From contig JNDT01001764.1 of the NCBI GenBank assembly GCA_000697055.1, positions 1 to 30,386 of the forward strand: a stretch of 30,386 nt of DNA, in the 5' to 3' direction. The translations under genes and the position numbers were made by a program. This DNA is from Saksenaea vasiformis B4078 (lineage: Eukaryota > Mucoromycota > Mucoromycetes > Mucorales > Saksenaeaceae). Shown piece by piece: positions 10,205 to 24,946 of the stretch. The first letter of the stretch is position 1, and the number at the start of each line of letters is the position of its first letter. The notes below the pieces were generated by a model, which worked only from the letters and a program-made list of their open reading frames with translations, did not search any database and was not told the DNA's origin.

Positions 10205-10640
10205 ATACACGATGGAAAGAATCATCACGGAAGCCGATACTTCCGTGACTATTTCCATAAGTATCTCATAGCCTCCATGCTGTTCCTTGACAGCTACAGG
10301 ATTGTTACGTGATAATTTTGCAACAATAAAGGAAATTTGATGATAGCGAGTTCCGTGATATACGATAGATCGCGAGTTCATACCATAATTCAGGTCTCAT
10401 TTATGGGATCATGGGATTGTACGATTGTCCTTAGATTAATCCTTTATTCATCATGGGTTTTGATGTCTATTATAGAGTCGTCGTGGGATGTACGTACTAC
10501 ACTGTCATAGTATTATTACGGAAATGGACATCTCCGTGATTATTTCTCCCATAGTGATACATATGTCTCCAGCTTATTTTATGCCTGTATGTAGTTGCAG
10601 ATATTCGCACTGGATGCACCAGAATCTATTTCGATACAGT
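10205..10640. repeat. Degenerate direct repeat containing small palindromes
   Basis: Two related blocks (about 10218-10280 and about 10503-10565) share the order CACGGAAN..palindrome..TCCGTGAYTATTTC followed by a CATAG-like tract and CTCCA, roughly 285-290 bp apart. The first contains a perfect 9-bp stem (10225-10233 with 10240-10248, 6-nt loop). The second has a similar stem with one mismatch. No gene is visible. Confidence 0.5.
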
Positions 10641-12207
10641 TTTCGTCTCCGCTGTATATCCAATTTCTGCTGATATGTTGTCTGTAGTTCTGTAGTCTCC
10701 GCAAAGGTAGTTACAGGGTTGTTGTCGAAGAACGCAGAGATGCCAATATGGTATTTGCAAGCATATGCTTATAGCTGTCTCCGCAAGCACAGTGTTTTTT
10801 TCATTGGTGACTTGCCTGGTCCCTGTAATAAACAGTATATATCAATATAGAGATGTATTAATTCTAGATAAGGACAGAATAGATTTTCAGATTTATGGTA
10901 GATAAAGAATATTCTTCCAGTATAGTATAAGATTATCCTCATTTTCCCGTAGTGATCAGTCAAGAAGCCAACACATCTGTGGCACATTGTGCATGGATTC
11001 ATTGTGTAATGTGAAATTATAAATGGGTTTCGGCTTGGGTATGCTAAGCCATGTTTGATGGTAATCCAACAGTCCGTAGATGGTCATACAAGGGCACAGT
11101 CATATGCACGCATCACATCGGTGTTAATCTATTGGTGCAATGCTATTTATGAGAATTGCAATGCGAGAAGTGTATTATAGTTGAAGAAAACTAAAACTCA
11201 AAAGAAGACATAGGTGTTACCTCCCATGCATGTACGTGATATACACATCGGCGAAGCCACTGGGAAATCATGGATATTTTCCTGTGCGTGAGAACTGAAT
11301 TGTCCTGTAATAACGAAGCGCTGTCGCAACAGCATACTCCCGCTGATTAGAACGGAAAAGTCACGGAGCCGCTTCTATACAAAAGAGAAAGAATGACACT
11401 CATTTTATGGGAATGGAGGCATGAATTTATTCAATTCGTTGATATAAAATTACAGTACAGGGTAGGCAAGCGCTTGCCATAAGCGATCAAGTCCATCTAA
11501 TGCAAATATACACTTGATGCCTACTAACACGGAAGCATGTTTCAAGTTCTTTAGCTTACCCGAGCAGTATTGCCTGTCACCTACGGAACGGAGCCGCAAG
11601 CCTGTGCGCATGTAATCCAAGATTTGTCTATCTGATATCAGACAATGTTGTACAAGTAAACTAGATCAGAAATATCACTAAAATAACAAAGTAGATATTG
11701 AGGTCCAGTTGTGCACTGTATGCATTGATTGGAATAAAGAAGTTTTTGCCATTATTAGGTAGCCGCGACACTGGTGAAGTTGTAGAAGGTCCCGATTCCT
11801 TGAAGATTGAATACTGTTTGTAAGAAATCAACAAACTACCTTCAAAGTTTATGCAAATTGATCCGACACAGAAACCTAAAAAAGGAAAGAGGAGAAAAAG
11901 GACAGAAAATGGTCTTGTCATAATGAGACTAAGTTTTCATGCTTAACATGCTGAACATTACTACCTAGTAGAAAAACTATGCCGGACAAGACATATCACT
12001 TTTATTCTTTCCTCAATCACTTTTCTTGGAAAAAGGACTCTGTGAGTAGTAAATAGAGGCATCCTGATGTCCAGAAGCATATCATTACACGTATATAGTA
12101 CCATGGGAAACTAACTTGGGCTGAGCATTTCCACTGCAATGATAACTTAATTATCCGCTATGGAACAGCTACAACTAGTGAACGATTCCTTAGCGCTGCG
12201 TAGAAGA

Positions 12208-12215
12208 TATAAAAG
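12208..12215 (+). promoter_or_regulatory. TATA box of CAP gene copy B
   Basis: TATAAAAG lies 89 bp before the ATG at 12297, at the position equivalent to 6135-6142 in copy A. Confidence 0.65.
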
Positions 12216-12296
12216 CAGCATCATCCAGCAACGTTTATCATCATCAAGCACGGGATACCTTATCATCTCTTCTGCCACCTTTTTCTTCTGCTTAAA

Positions 12297-12826
12297 ATGG
12301 TTTCCTTCAAATCTATTATTGCTTCTACTCTTGTGGTTCTGGCTCTTGGCAGTCAATCCGTTGAGGCACTTTCACCCGCGGACCAACAGACCATTCTTCA
12401 GACTCATAACCAGATGCGCGCCCAACATAAGGCTCCTCCTCTTCAATGGAGCACTGAACTGGAGCAGTACGCTCAAAAGTGGTCCAACGGTTGTGTATTC
12501 AAGCATAGCGGGGTGAGTGCAGAGTTTGTTCAATTTTCGGGTCTAACGTTTCATGCTTGTAGGGAAAATATGGTGAAAACCTTGGCCAGGGCTACCCTGA
12601 CTGGAAAGCGGCAATCACTGCCTGGTACGATGAGTACAAGTTGTACAACTACAACAATCCCGGCTATACCAATCCGACAGGTCATTTTACGCAAGTCGTC
12701 TGGAAGAGCACAACCCAGATTGGTTGTGGTGTAACTGATTGTCCTGGCATTGGCCGCCTCTACACATGCTCATACTCCCCGCCTGGAAATGCCCCAAATC
12801 AATTCAAAGAAAATGTCCTGCCTTGA
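12297..12826 (+). CDS. Secreted CAP/PR-1 (PRY-like) protein, copy B
   Basis: Intact 159-aa paralogue of the gene at 6214. Exons are 12297-12512 and 12563-12826; the phase-0 intron 12513-12562 is 50 bp, the same length as in copy A (GTGAGT ... TTGTAG). The signal peptide is MVSFKSIIASTLVVLALG, followed by SQSVEA. CAP motifs HNQMRAQHKAPPLQWS, NGCVFKHSG, YGENL, GHFTQVVWKSTTQIGCG and YTCSYSPPGN are all present, with the His/Glu residues and four cysteines conserved. Differences from copy A cluster in the signal peptide and in the aromatic loop before GHFTQ (YKLYNYNNPGYTNPT versus YKSYDYNNPGFTMQT), plus GQ for AA after GENL and the C-terminal PPGNAPNQF. This pattern suggests selection on the fold with drift or specialisation at the ligand loop. 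AATAAA follows at 12829. Both genes are probably functional; the specific ligand is unknown. Confidence 0.93.
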
Positions 12827-12828
12827 AG

Positions 12829-12834
12829 TAATAA
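12829..12834 (+). terminator. Polyadenylation signal of CAP copy B
   Basis: AATAAA lies just after the TGA stop, in a 3' UTR almost identical to that of copy A. Confidence 0.55.
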
Positions 12835-12949
12835 AAGCGCCATTATCTATTTATCGCATTCAATGGCTTTGTGCATATGATCGATCAAAAAGACCGTCCA
12901 CAGTGTAACAATGCGTGCGCTTCTAAAAAAAATAGGATATTCCCCTTTT

Positions 12950-13075
12950 TTTTTATTAATCTATTTGATGGCAATCCTTCAATTGTTCTTGAGGATATAA
13001 AACAGAAGCTCTGTAAGCACTTTAAAGACCTTGAAATATCTATCGCCGGTCTTTATAAGAATATTTGGTCTTCTG
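12950..13075 (+). pseudogene. Fragment of IS630/Tc1-like transposase (winged-helix part only)
   Basis: INLFDGNPSIVLEDIKQKLC and HFKDLEISIAGLYKNI parallel the DNA-binding part of the relic at 8060-8170 (LLDDNPSIVLEDVKQKLCEH). Nucleotide similarity is strong from about 12955 to 13060 and then stops. The frame stays open to 13173, but the downstream residues no longer match a transposase. There is no catalytic domain, so this is a stub. Confidence 0.65.
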
Positions 13076-14640
13076 GTAATAAAGCTTCTACAACTGCCTC
13101 AGCGATATGCCACAGACGGGATTCTTTGATAGTATCTCGCGTTATGACACTTCCAAGGCGAACAAAGGACTAACGCTTAACCCGTTTGCTAAAATGGACG
13201 GATATGTGCAACAAGGAATTGGTCACTTCACGTCTTGCAGCGTACTTGAACACCTGGTTTAAACCAGCTCTGTAAGCCCATGTGAACTCTGCAGGTTTCT
13301 GGGAACGGTTTATATCAAATGTTTGCCGTAGTTGTGGATCAGCAATTGGCCCAGGCTGATGGACCGTCGGCCGAAGTAATGTTACTGCGTTCTAGCAGGC
13401 ATGAAAAAGGTTTTGATTAAGCCGAAGAACAACACCCGTAACTTGTCGAAGTCGTACTGCATGAAGATGGGCCAGTATCATTGCTTCAAATCCTGCTCAT
13501 GTTGTACGCTCAACAGCATCCAGGACAACAGCATCTAGGACAACAGCATCCATTGGTTCAGAGAGACATATATTTTCAAAACCGATCTTGAATACAAAAT
13601 CGGTCCTTCTCACTTCATCGTTGTCGTCACCATTGTCTCCTGGTTCACCACCTGCTGAAGGCAGATTCGGCTTTTTCCGTTTTGGCCTTTTTAAGCAACT
13701 CTTGTGTGTATGTCGCATTGTATGGGGAATGAGATTTCATGCTCTTATCAACTGCACCATAATCGCATGATCTCTCTGGTCTGTGTTTTCGGCCACTCGA
13801 TGGGCTAACCTCAGCAGAGCCAGAGGCGTCTTGTCGATGTCTACTTAAATTCCCGTTGGGAATTAATACATAAAGCTAGCATACTCTATCAGACTTACGT
13901 GTTATTTCATCAGAGCCTCTCTGCCGCGCTGAAAACTGGCGGTAGATTTACTTTCAGTTTTGGTCTATCCGTCCTCCGTTATGAGCATGTATAATGATTT
14001 TTACGAAAGCATTTATCAAAGGTGTCCAGTACCAATAACGGGTATTAGAAGAAGAACAACCGACTCATAGATGGGGAGCCTGCGTTCAAGGATTTTCTTT
14101 TGTTGTCAGATTTCAATTCACAAACAATGTCAAAGTACACGTGAAGTTCAGGTTTCTTAGTCCAAGTAACCTTGCGTACGGCGACAAACACCTTTCAATC
14201 ACCATCTATAACCTACTTACCTGTCTAACACTTGTTATTGCGGTATAAAAATATATGATCTAAATGATTTTCACCGTGTATATTCTTACGACTGAATGAT
14301 GATTAGGTTCACGTCACACAATGCTGTCAATGTACACGCAGAGCTACTGTTTATTGAAATACATTTTACGCTACTCTATAATAAATTTTGCGCCCATAAA
14401 GAACCAATCTTGCACTGAAGAGAAAACAAAAATACGCAGTTAATATACCAATCATGGTGGAAAGACCATACATTACTTACATAAAGTTGATTTTCCATGG
14501 GCGTAAAATTAATTGGAGCGGCGTATAACATATCTCATGGTTAGTCAATGGAAGGATATGTTGATATCTTTTGCTTACTCCGAAGGTATCCCGCCGCTCC
14601 TACGGGCGGCCGCACCGCACCGAGTCCACGATGGGTGCGA
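13076..14640. other. Gene-poor region with a small 15-bp tandem repeat
   Basis: No supportable gene. At 13511-13551 a 15-bp unit CAACAGCATCCAGGA occurs about 2.7 times. Around 13310-13440 the plus strand reads QMFAVVVDQQLAQADGPSA and AEVMLLRSSRHEKGFD before a stop, a protein-like texture without an identifiable family. The remainder is AT-rich and unremarkable. Confidence 0.35.
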
Positions 14641-14644
14641 CCGA

Positions 14645-14669
14645 GGAGGAGAAGAAGAAGAAGAAGAAG
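14645..14669 (+). repeat. GAG/GAA trinucleotide microsatellite
   Basis: A run of GAG then GAA triplets inside a locally GC-rich patch (CGGGCGGCCGCACCGCACC just upstream). That patch is unlike the surrounding AT-rich DNA. No gene is assigned. Confidence 0.8.
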
Positions 14670-14699
14670 TAAAAGACTTACCCACCCACTGCCGTATGA

Positions 14700-15202
14700 A
14701 AGTTATTTTGCTTGTTTGTGTCTATAAACTGTAGAATGTTAGGGCCCGAGTATACGATCTGTTTAATTTCTTACTGCTTTGTTGTATATTGATTCATGTT
14801 CAAAGTCACCCGAAGATTTCAGGTGTATGTCTTGCTTCCGGTCACGGATACTTGCTGTGGTCGTCGATGCTGATACCGATCGGTGCCACCATGCATGCGT
14901 GCAGTTCGGGACATCTCAAGCATACAGATCGAGATCTATTGTATCTTAATATTAGATGATGCCATGAGAAGTGTAACGTTAAAGTGTTTTCGTACCGCTT
15001 TTGCCGGATGCTTCCTTTGGGAGAGGCCTGGATATATCGTTTCCGTATTCCACCAAGACGTGATACTTGTTGTCGTAAAGATCACCTTCTGAATTCAAGC
15101 TCAGATACGCAGGATTCGTACGGTTTACACGATCTTTGCATCGTTTTCGTTTTTTTAGAGAGTTTCCCACATGTTGGATCGATAAAGAAGACAAATAAAA
15201 TG
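14700..15202. other. Spacer with one weak minus-strand coding-like stretch
   Basis: On the minus strand, 14979-15194 is open and reads NRTNPAYLSLNSEGDLYDNK and YHVLVEYGNDISRPLPKEAS, which has a plausible protein texture. It has no recognised domain and no exon partners, so no gene is called. Confidence 0.25.
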
Positions 15203-15292
15203 TACAAAAACAAAAACAAAAACAAAAAGAAAAAGAAAAAGAAAAAGAAAAGGAAAAGGAAAAGGAAAAGGAAAAGGAAAAGGAAAAAGAAG
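15203..15292 (+). repeat. Graded hexanucleotide microsatellite (CAAAAA to GAAAAA to GGAAAA)
   Basis: About 90 bp of purine-rich 6-bp repeats whose unit changes in steps along the array: CAAAAA copies, then GAAAAA copies, then AGGAAA/GGAAAA copies. The order suggests successive point changes spreading through the array. Open frames across it (KKKRKRK or FPFPFPF) are artefacts of the repeat. Confidence 0.9.
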
Positions 15293-15314
15293 TGCTCGCT
15301 TTAAATATGCATCA

Positions 15315-15790
15315 CTTTCCGTTATCTGAGACAACCTTTTTGTGTGAGGAAAAAGGAACCTATCTTCAACACACTTTTTGCATGAGACGACGGAATTCTG
15401 TTTCTGAGACACCGCTTTTATGAGTCAGAAGAACCGGATCACTGATTCACCCTTTGCATGACACGATGGTACCCTATCACCGCCACGCCTTTTGCGTGAG
15501 ATAAAAAAAAACGTGTCTTTCGCACACCCTTTGCATGAAATAACAAGAACCCGATCACTGATTCATCCTTTGCATGACACGATGGTACCCTATCACCGAC
15601 GCGCCTTTTGGGTGAGATAAAGAAAAGCCCGTATCTTCCCCACACCCTTTGCATGAAATAAAAAGTTCTGATCACTGATACGTCATTTGCATGAGACAAA
15701 GAACCCTTTCTTTAACACGGTATAATCGAGTCCTATCTTTAACACGTCATTGCACGAGAAAATGAAGCCCTGTCTCTGACGCATGTTTTG
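15315..15790. repeat. Minisatellite with about 39-bp units in a 116-117 bp higher-order period
   Basis: Repeated core like CCTTTTGCATGAGATAAA followed by AAGAACCCGATCACTGA. The marker GATCACTG occurs at about 15437, 15553 and 15670, giving a higher-order period of 116-117 bp built of three diverged sub-units of about 39 bp. Two full higher-order copies (15437-15552, 15553-15669) are very similar to each other; flanking units are more worn. Confidence 0.85.
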
Positions 15791-17127
15791 CCTTCGATGG
15801 CGGAAGGCTATTAATGGCACAAACGTTACATGGAAGATTATGACACGCAAATCATAACGTGGGATGAACGCAAAAATACATACTTCAAAAAAGCAGAGTT
15901 TACCTGGAAGAAACGCGAAATACCTTCAAATAGACGCAAGGCTGTGGTAAAAAAACCAGTAATAAAAGTGACTTTTGCTGCATAACATGTCTAAAGATGG
16001 AAATCGCGGAAGAATCGAATCACAGGAAAATATGCTGGGCAATAGCTCGCCTAATATTACTTGTGTGGTAACACCGATTGGACGCCACAAATCTTATTGT
16101 TTGGAAATCCTGATACATTGTAAACAGAGAGGTCAATAAATCGCTACGCTATCCATGAAGCAGTTATTAAACATCACCAATGAGCGAAAATACAATAATT
16201 GGACATAAAGATCTATCTCCTATTAGCACCTTTTGGTACCTTTTAGTAGCTTTAGTACCTTGTAGCAACTGATAGTATCTTGCTCAGTGTCACTATCATG
16301 GTGCTTCCAATAAATAAGTCAAATATATGTGTAGCCACTGCAGCTGTTGCAATTATTGCTTGCCTTCGTATTGGCAGAAAGCTAACAGAAACAGAATTTT
16401 AGGCCCTGTCACAAGGTCATATTTTCATTTTGGACCTCATTGTGGGAGGGGTTTAGCAATGTAGCCTTTTAGAATCTTTCTCGGCCTTCACAGGTCCACA
16501 AGGCCTGTGAGCCATTCTCAGATGTAGTCTTATTATGAAGCTTCTCTTCGAGTGTGTACTGTTAAAAGATTGCTTGCTATTAATCTTTTAATGAAAGAAG
16601 CATACTTTTCGCAATATTAATAAACTACGTCTCGGCTTTCACCTCAAGTGCTGTGGGCATGGTGTTCCTACAGCTCGGAGATATTCACGCAACTCTATTT
16701 TCCGTGTTACGTGGTCTGTGCATTGTCACAGTATGTTTGTATCACAGTCGGTTTTGCTAGGCATCATTTTCCACCGTACTCGAGACGTTCCCTTCGCTAT
16801 GCTCACAAGGATATATGAACCCGTGGTCTTTGGAAGAAATTTTTTGATCCCGGAATTTTCCATGCGAAAAAAAAACTTCGTAAGGGTTCATATGATTCTG
16901 ATTAGCACATAGACAGCTTCCTGTAAATGTGTGCGGGTCACACATAAGCACTATATCTTTCAAAATCAATACAGTTGGCATTTCTATCTTTTTTTTTTTT
17001 TCGCAAAATAAGCAAGTAATTATTCGTAATTCAGAGCACATGCTACGGAAATGTGTCGATGCGAATCCATGACGGAATCAATGCAAGGAAATATGAGTTA
17101 TTATGAAGGTTTTGGAAGTCACTATAA
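15791..17127. other. Spacer and 3' flank of the Pol III gene
   Basis: AT-rich DNA with no supportable gene. A few short motif echoes are visible (TTTAGTACCTTGTAG-like around 16225-16280). The part nearest 17127 should hold the 3' UTR of the minus-strand Pol III subunit gene, but no canonical AATAAA was seen close to its stop. Confidence 0.4.
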
Positions 17128-22350
<5,223 letters not shown>

Positions 22351-22624
22351 GTTAGTTGCGGCGAAGGTCGCGTGTTCCTGTTAATGCGTGTAAATAAAAT
22401 ACTAGATAACAAAACTTCTCATACTGCAACTAGTTGATTTGAAAGACACCCAAAAAGTAGAACGTTTAATTAGCGTGGTTGTTTCGACTACCCGAGGGGT
22501 GCACCAGCAGCGACAACGACCTTTGGACCGCAGAGTGGAACTCTTTTTTTTCTTTGCTCATGACAGTCCCAAAATTGAGTCACATAAGGATCGGAGCCTG
22601 AATCTTCGGCCTGGTGCCCACCGT
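22351..22624 (-). promoter_or_regulatory. Upstream region of RPC1, bounded by a foldback repeat
   Basis: Only about 274 bp separate the RPC1 start codon from the inverted-repeat structure beginning at 22625. The interval holds a T-run (22544-22551 on the plus strand) and no other gene. Promoter function is inferred from position; no TATA box was identified. Confidence 0.4.
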
Positions 22625-23670
22625 TGGGACAAAAGCATTTTTTGAAATGCCGAACTCCATTTTTGTTCTCAAGTAGGAGGCGCCAAGTTCACTAGGATCT
22701 CTGGGACAAAAACATTCACTTGTATACACACCTTTTGCAATATGCGCAGACGTTTCTATCTCGGACAAAAACATCTGCTTATGTACGAATCTTTTGCGTT
22801 ACGGACAAGCATTTCATTCCGTTCAAAGCACGAAACATTGCATTCAACTATACTAATAGAGACGAATTCATGTTCAGGCGTATTTGTAGAGAATAACACA
22901 TTTACTTGTATTGAATAGAAAAGAATGCCTTAGATTGTATTGGCCAAAAAATAACTTGTTAGACATATTCAAACGGAAAAGCATATGTTCGAGTCTATTT
23001 AAGCAAAAAGGCAGTGCCCGAATGTATTCAAATAGGATAAAGCGTTCTAAACCATATTCAAATAAAGATGATCAATCCTGTACAAATAAGAAATTTTGCG
23101 TTAGACTGTATTCAAATGGAAAAGAACTCGTTCCAGTCTATTCAATAGGGCGTGTTCAAACATATTCGAATAGAAAAGAACGTGTTCAACTATATTTGAA
23201 TAGAGAAGAACACATTCAATTATATTCAAATAGAACGACATAACATTAAGTGTTATTCAAATGGAAGTGCATAATGTTCAGTATTATTCGAATAGAATGA
23301 CGCAATGTTAAGTACAGTTCGAATAGCAGTATCTATTGTCAAATGATATTCCAATAGAGAAACACAATGTTCAATAATATTATAAGAAAACCTTATGTTC
23401 TAATGCATTCGAATAGAGAAGAACATGCTCTGCTCCAAACGTTGAAGCTGAGCAAAGAATCAATACTTTTCTCTCAGAAAAAGGTTATGTACAGAACATA
23501 AAAGGTTTGTACATAAGAAGATGTTTTTGTCCGAGATAGAAACGTCTGCGCATATCGCAAAAAGTGTGTACACAAGGGAATGTTTTTGTCCCAGAGATCC
23601 TAGTGAACTTAGCGCCTCCTACTTGAGAACAAAAATGGAGTTCGGCATTTCAAAAAATGCTTTTGTCCCA
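22625..23670. repeat. Foldback element: long inverted repeats around a minisatellite
   Basis: The left arm (about 22625-22806) is matched in reverse complement by the right arm (about 23490-23670). The outer ends TGGGACAAAAGCATTTTTTG and its complement are exact. The outer 150 bp of the arms is about 95% identical by eye; the inner ends are more diverged. Each arm itself contains copies of a GGGACAAAAACAT-like motif. Between the arms lies a minisatellite. I could not find a convincing target-site duplication. Confidence 0.85.
22840..23420. repeat. Minisatellite of about 30-31 bp units inside the foldback element
   Basis: About 18 diverged copies of TATTCRAATAGAAAAGAACR followed by TGTTCAA. 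The AATAG landmarks fall about 30-31 bp apart (for example near 23169, 23199, 23229, 23260, 23291, 23322, 23352). Units contain small palindromes such as TATTCGAATA. The open frame across it is a repeat artefact. Confidence 0.8.
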
Positions 23671-24946
23671 GGCAATTCTCGTATTCTTTTACATGCATTC
23701 GAGTCAGTGATATGTTTCTTTATCTGACATTAAAAGATGGTTCCATATAATGGTATGTGATAGTTATCCAAAAGAACTCATGGGCTGTTTTTATTTCTTT
23801 GGCTCTGCTCTTCGCAAACATCCCCGGTAAGGGTGTAATTAGCGGTATGTACAGGATCACCCATATGCCATGCTTATGCATAGCCTACAAGATCTCTGAT
23901 AAAATTACCTTGGTTGAGTGGGCTTCCTGTGTCACATTTGGCAAGTAAAATGTCACTCGTCCCTATATCCTCCAAGCCCTCACGAGGTGCTGCATCGTCC
24001 ACGTCCACTATAGCGCATTGAAAAAAGAAAAAAAGGTTGATTATATGCAAATCTACTTTTTCTTCCGGGCCACAGATACAAATTGCGATGCTGGCCCCTC
24101 ACAGTTATGAGATACCTTTCGGGAGCGAGTTAAAAGTCATCAAAGCATCTTCCATTTATTAACTATGTATACATCTTTGTGCTACCCTAAATGTTATAGT
24201 TGATAGAATGAGGATGAAATAGGCGAGGACTTGCGACCAAGTAAGTTGAGGGAGGCGAAAGAGTCTAGTGAATATGCTATACCATAAGCTAATATTACAT
24301 CTGACGTCCTGGTTCGGTTAAATATGCAGTGTTTAGAGCTGCATAACGAGTAATTCAATAAGAAGTACAAAAAAATGTACAGATTTGGTCTATCCCGACA
24401 ATTTGCTTTACCCTTGGCCTTCCTCAAATCCAATCTTCCTTAGGCTTCGCAGAAATTGTGACATGGGTGAAATTTGAATCAACAGAAAGGATGATCTTTT
24501 TTTCCTTTAGCTATATTTGTTCCAATGAGAACTCTTGTAAGCAGATTAGTTCACTCAATACAAGAAACCACGTACTTTGAATCTGCATGATTTTTGTTCG
24601 GTCGGTTCTAACTATACATTACTCCTTATTCAATACAAAGTAATTAAAGAGTGATTATCAGCACAAGTGAGTTCGTCCTTGATCAACATAGCGTAAATTT
24701 CTGCCCAATATACAGTACAATGAGAGGAAAGAAGCACACAATTTCATGCGGCCGAAGCTGTACTTAATTCGAAATTACTAAAGTTGCCAGACTCAGAGTA
24801 GTATTGTTATTGGTGTAGTATACAGGTAGGGTGCCAGATGAAGTTATGTGCACAACTTAATTTACCGAGAAGGGAAAATAAAGAGCAACCAGACATATCT
24901 GACTCTCTTTCAGCGGTCGCGTGCCAGTTTATTTTTCTATGGATAT
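23671..24946. other. Spacer with one exon-like stretch
   Basis: No full gene can be built here. On the minus strand 24007-23909 is flanked by CTATAG and GTAATT splice-like ends and reads VDVDDAAPREGLEDIGTSDI then LAKCDTGSPLNQ. A second nearby open piece reads CEGPASQFVSVARKKK (about 24115-24060). Their phases do not join cleanly. They may be relics of a lost gene; no family is recognised. Confidence 0.25.
24928..24933 (-). terminator. Polyadenylation signal of the GIR2-like gene
   Basis: AATAAA on the minus strand, about 14 bases past the TAG stop at 24947. Confidence 0.5.

Larger units (their letters stand above)
10977..12931 (+). repeat. Segmental duplication, copy B (CAP gene plus 1.3 kb upstream DNA)
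   Basis: Second copy of the block at 4892-6848, in the same orientation. It starts at CTGTGGCACATTGTGCATGG and ends at the A-run after GCGTGCGCTTCT. Within about 20 bp of its right end the transposase relic begins, whereas copy A has about 1.2 kb before the equivalent transposase sequence. The ancestral duplicated unit may therefore have been longer and included part of the transposase. Confidence 0.9.

Noticed and set aside
14984..15412. Open frames encoding KKKRKRK or FPFPFPF
   Set aside because: Produced by the hexanucleotide microsatellite; no start context or flanking coding sequence.
22911..23243. 110-codon plus-strand frame rich in YSNRK repeats
   Set aside because: It is the translation of the 30-31 bp minisatellite within the foldback element.
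22840..23420. CRISPR-like array of ~30-bp repeats
   Set aside because: Units are contiguous and diverged, without unique spacers, in a eukaryotic genome; it is a minisatellite.
22580..23727. Two near-identical MFLSEIETSAHIAK frames on opposite strands
   Set aside because: They are the two arms of the inverted repeat read on opposite strands, not paralogous genes.
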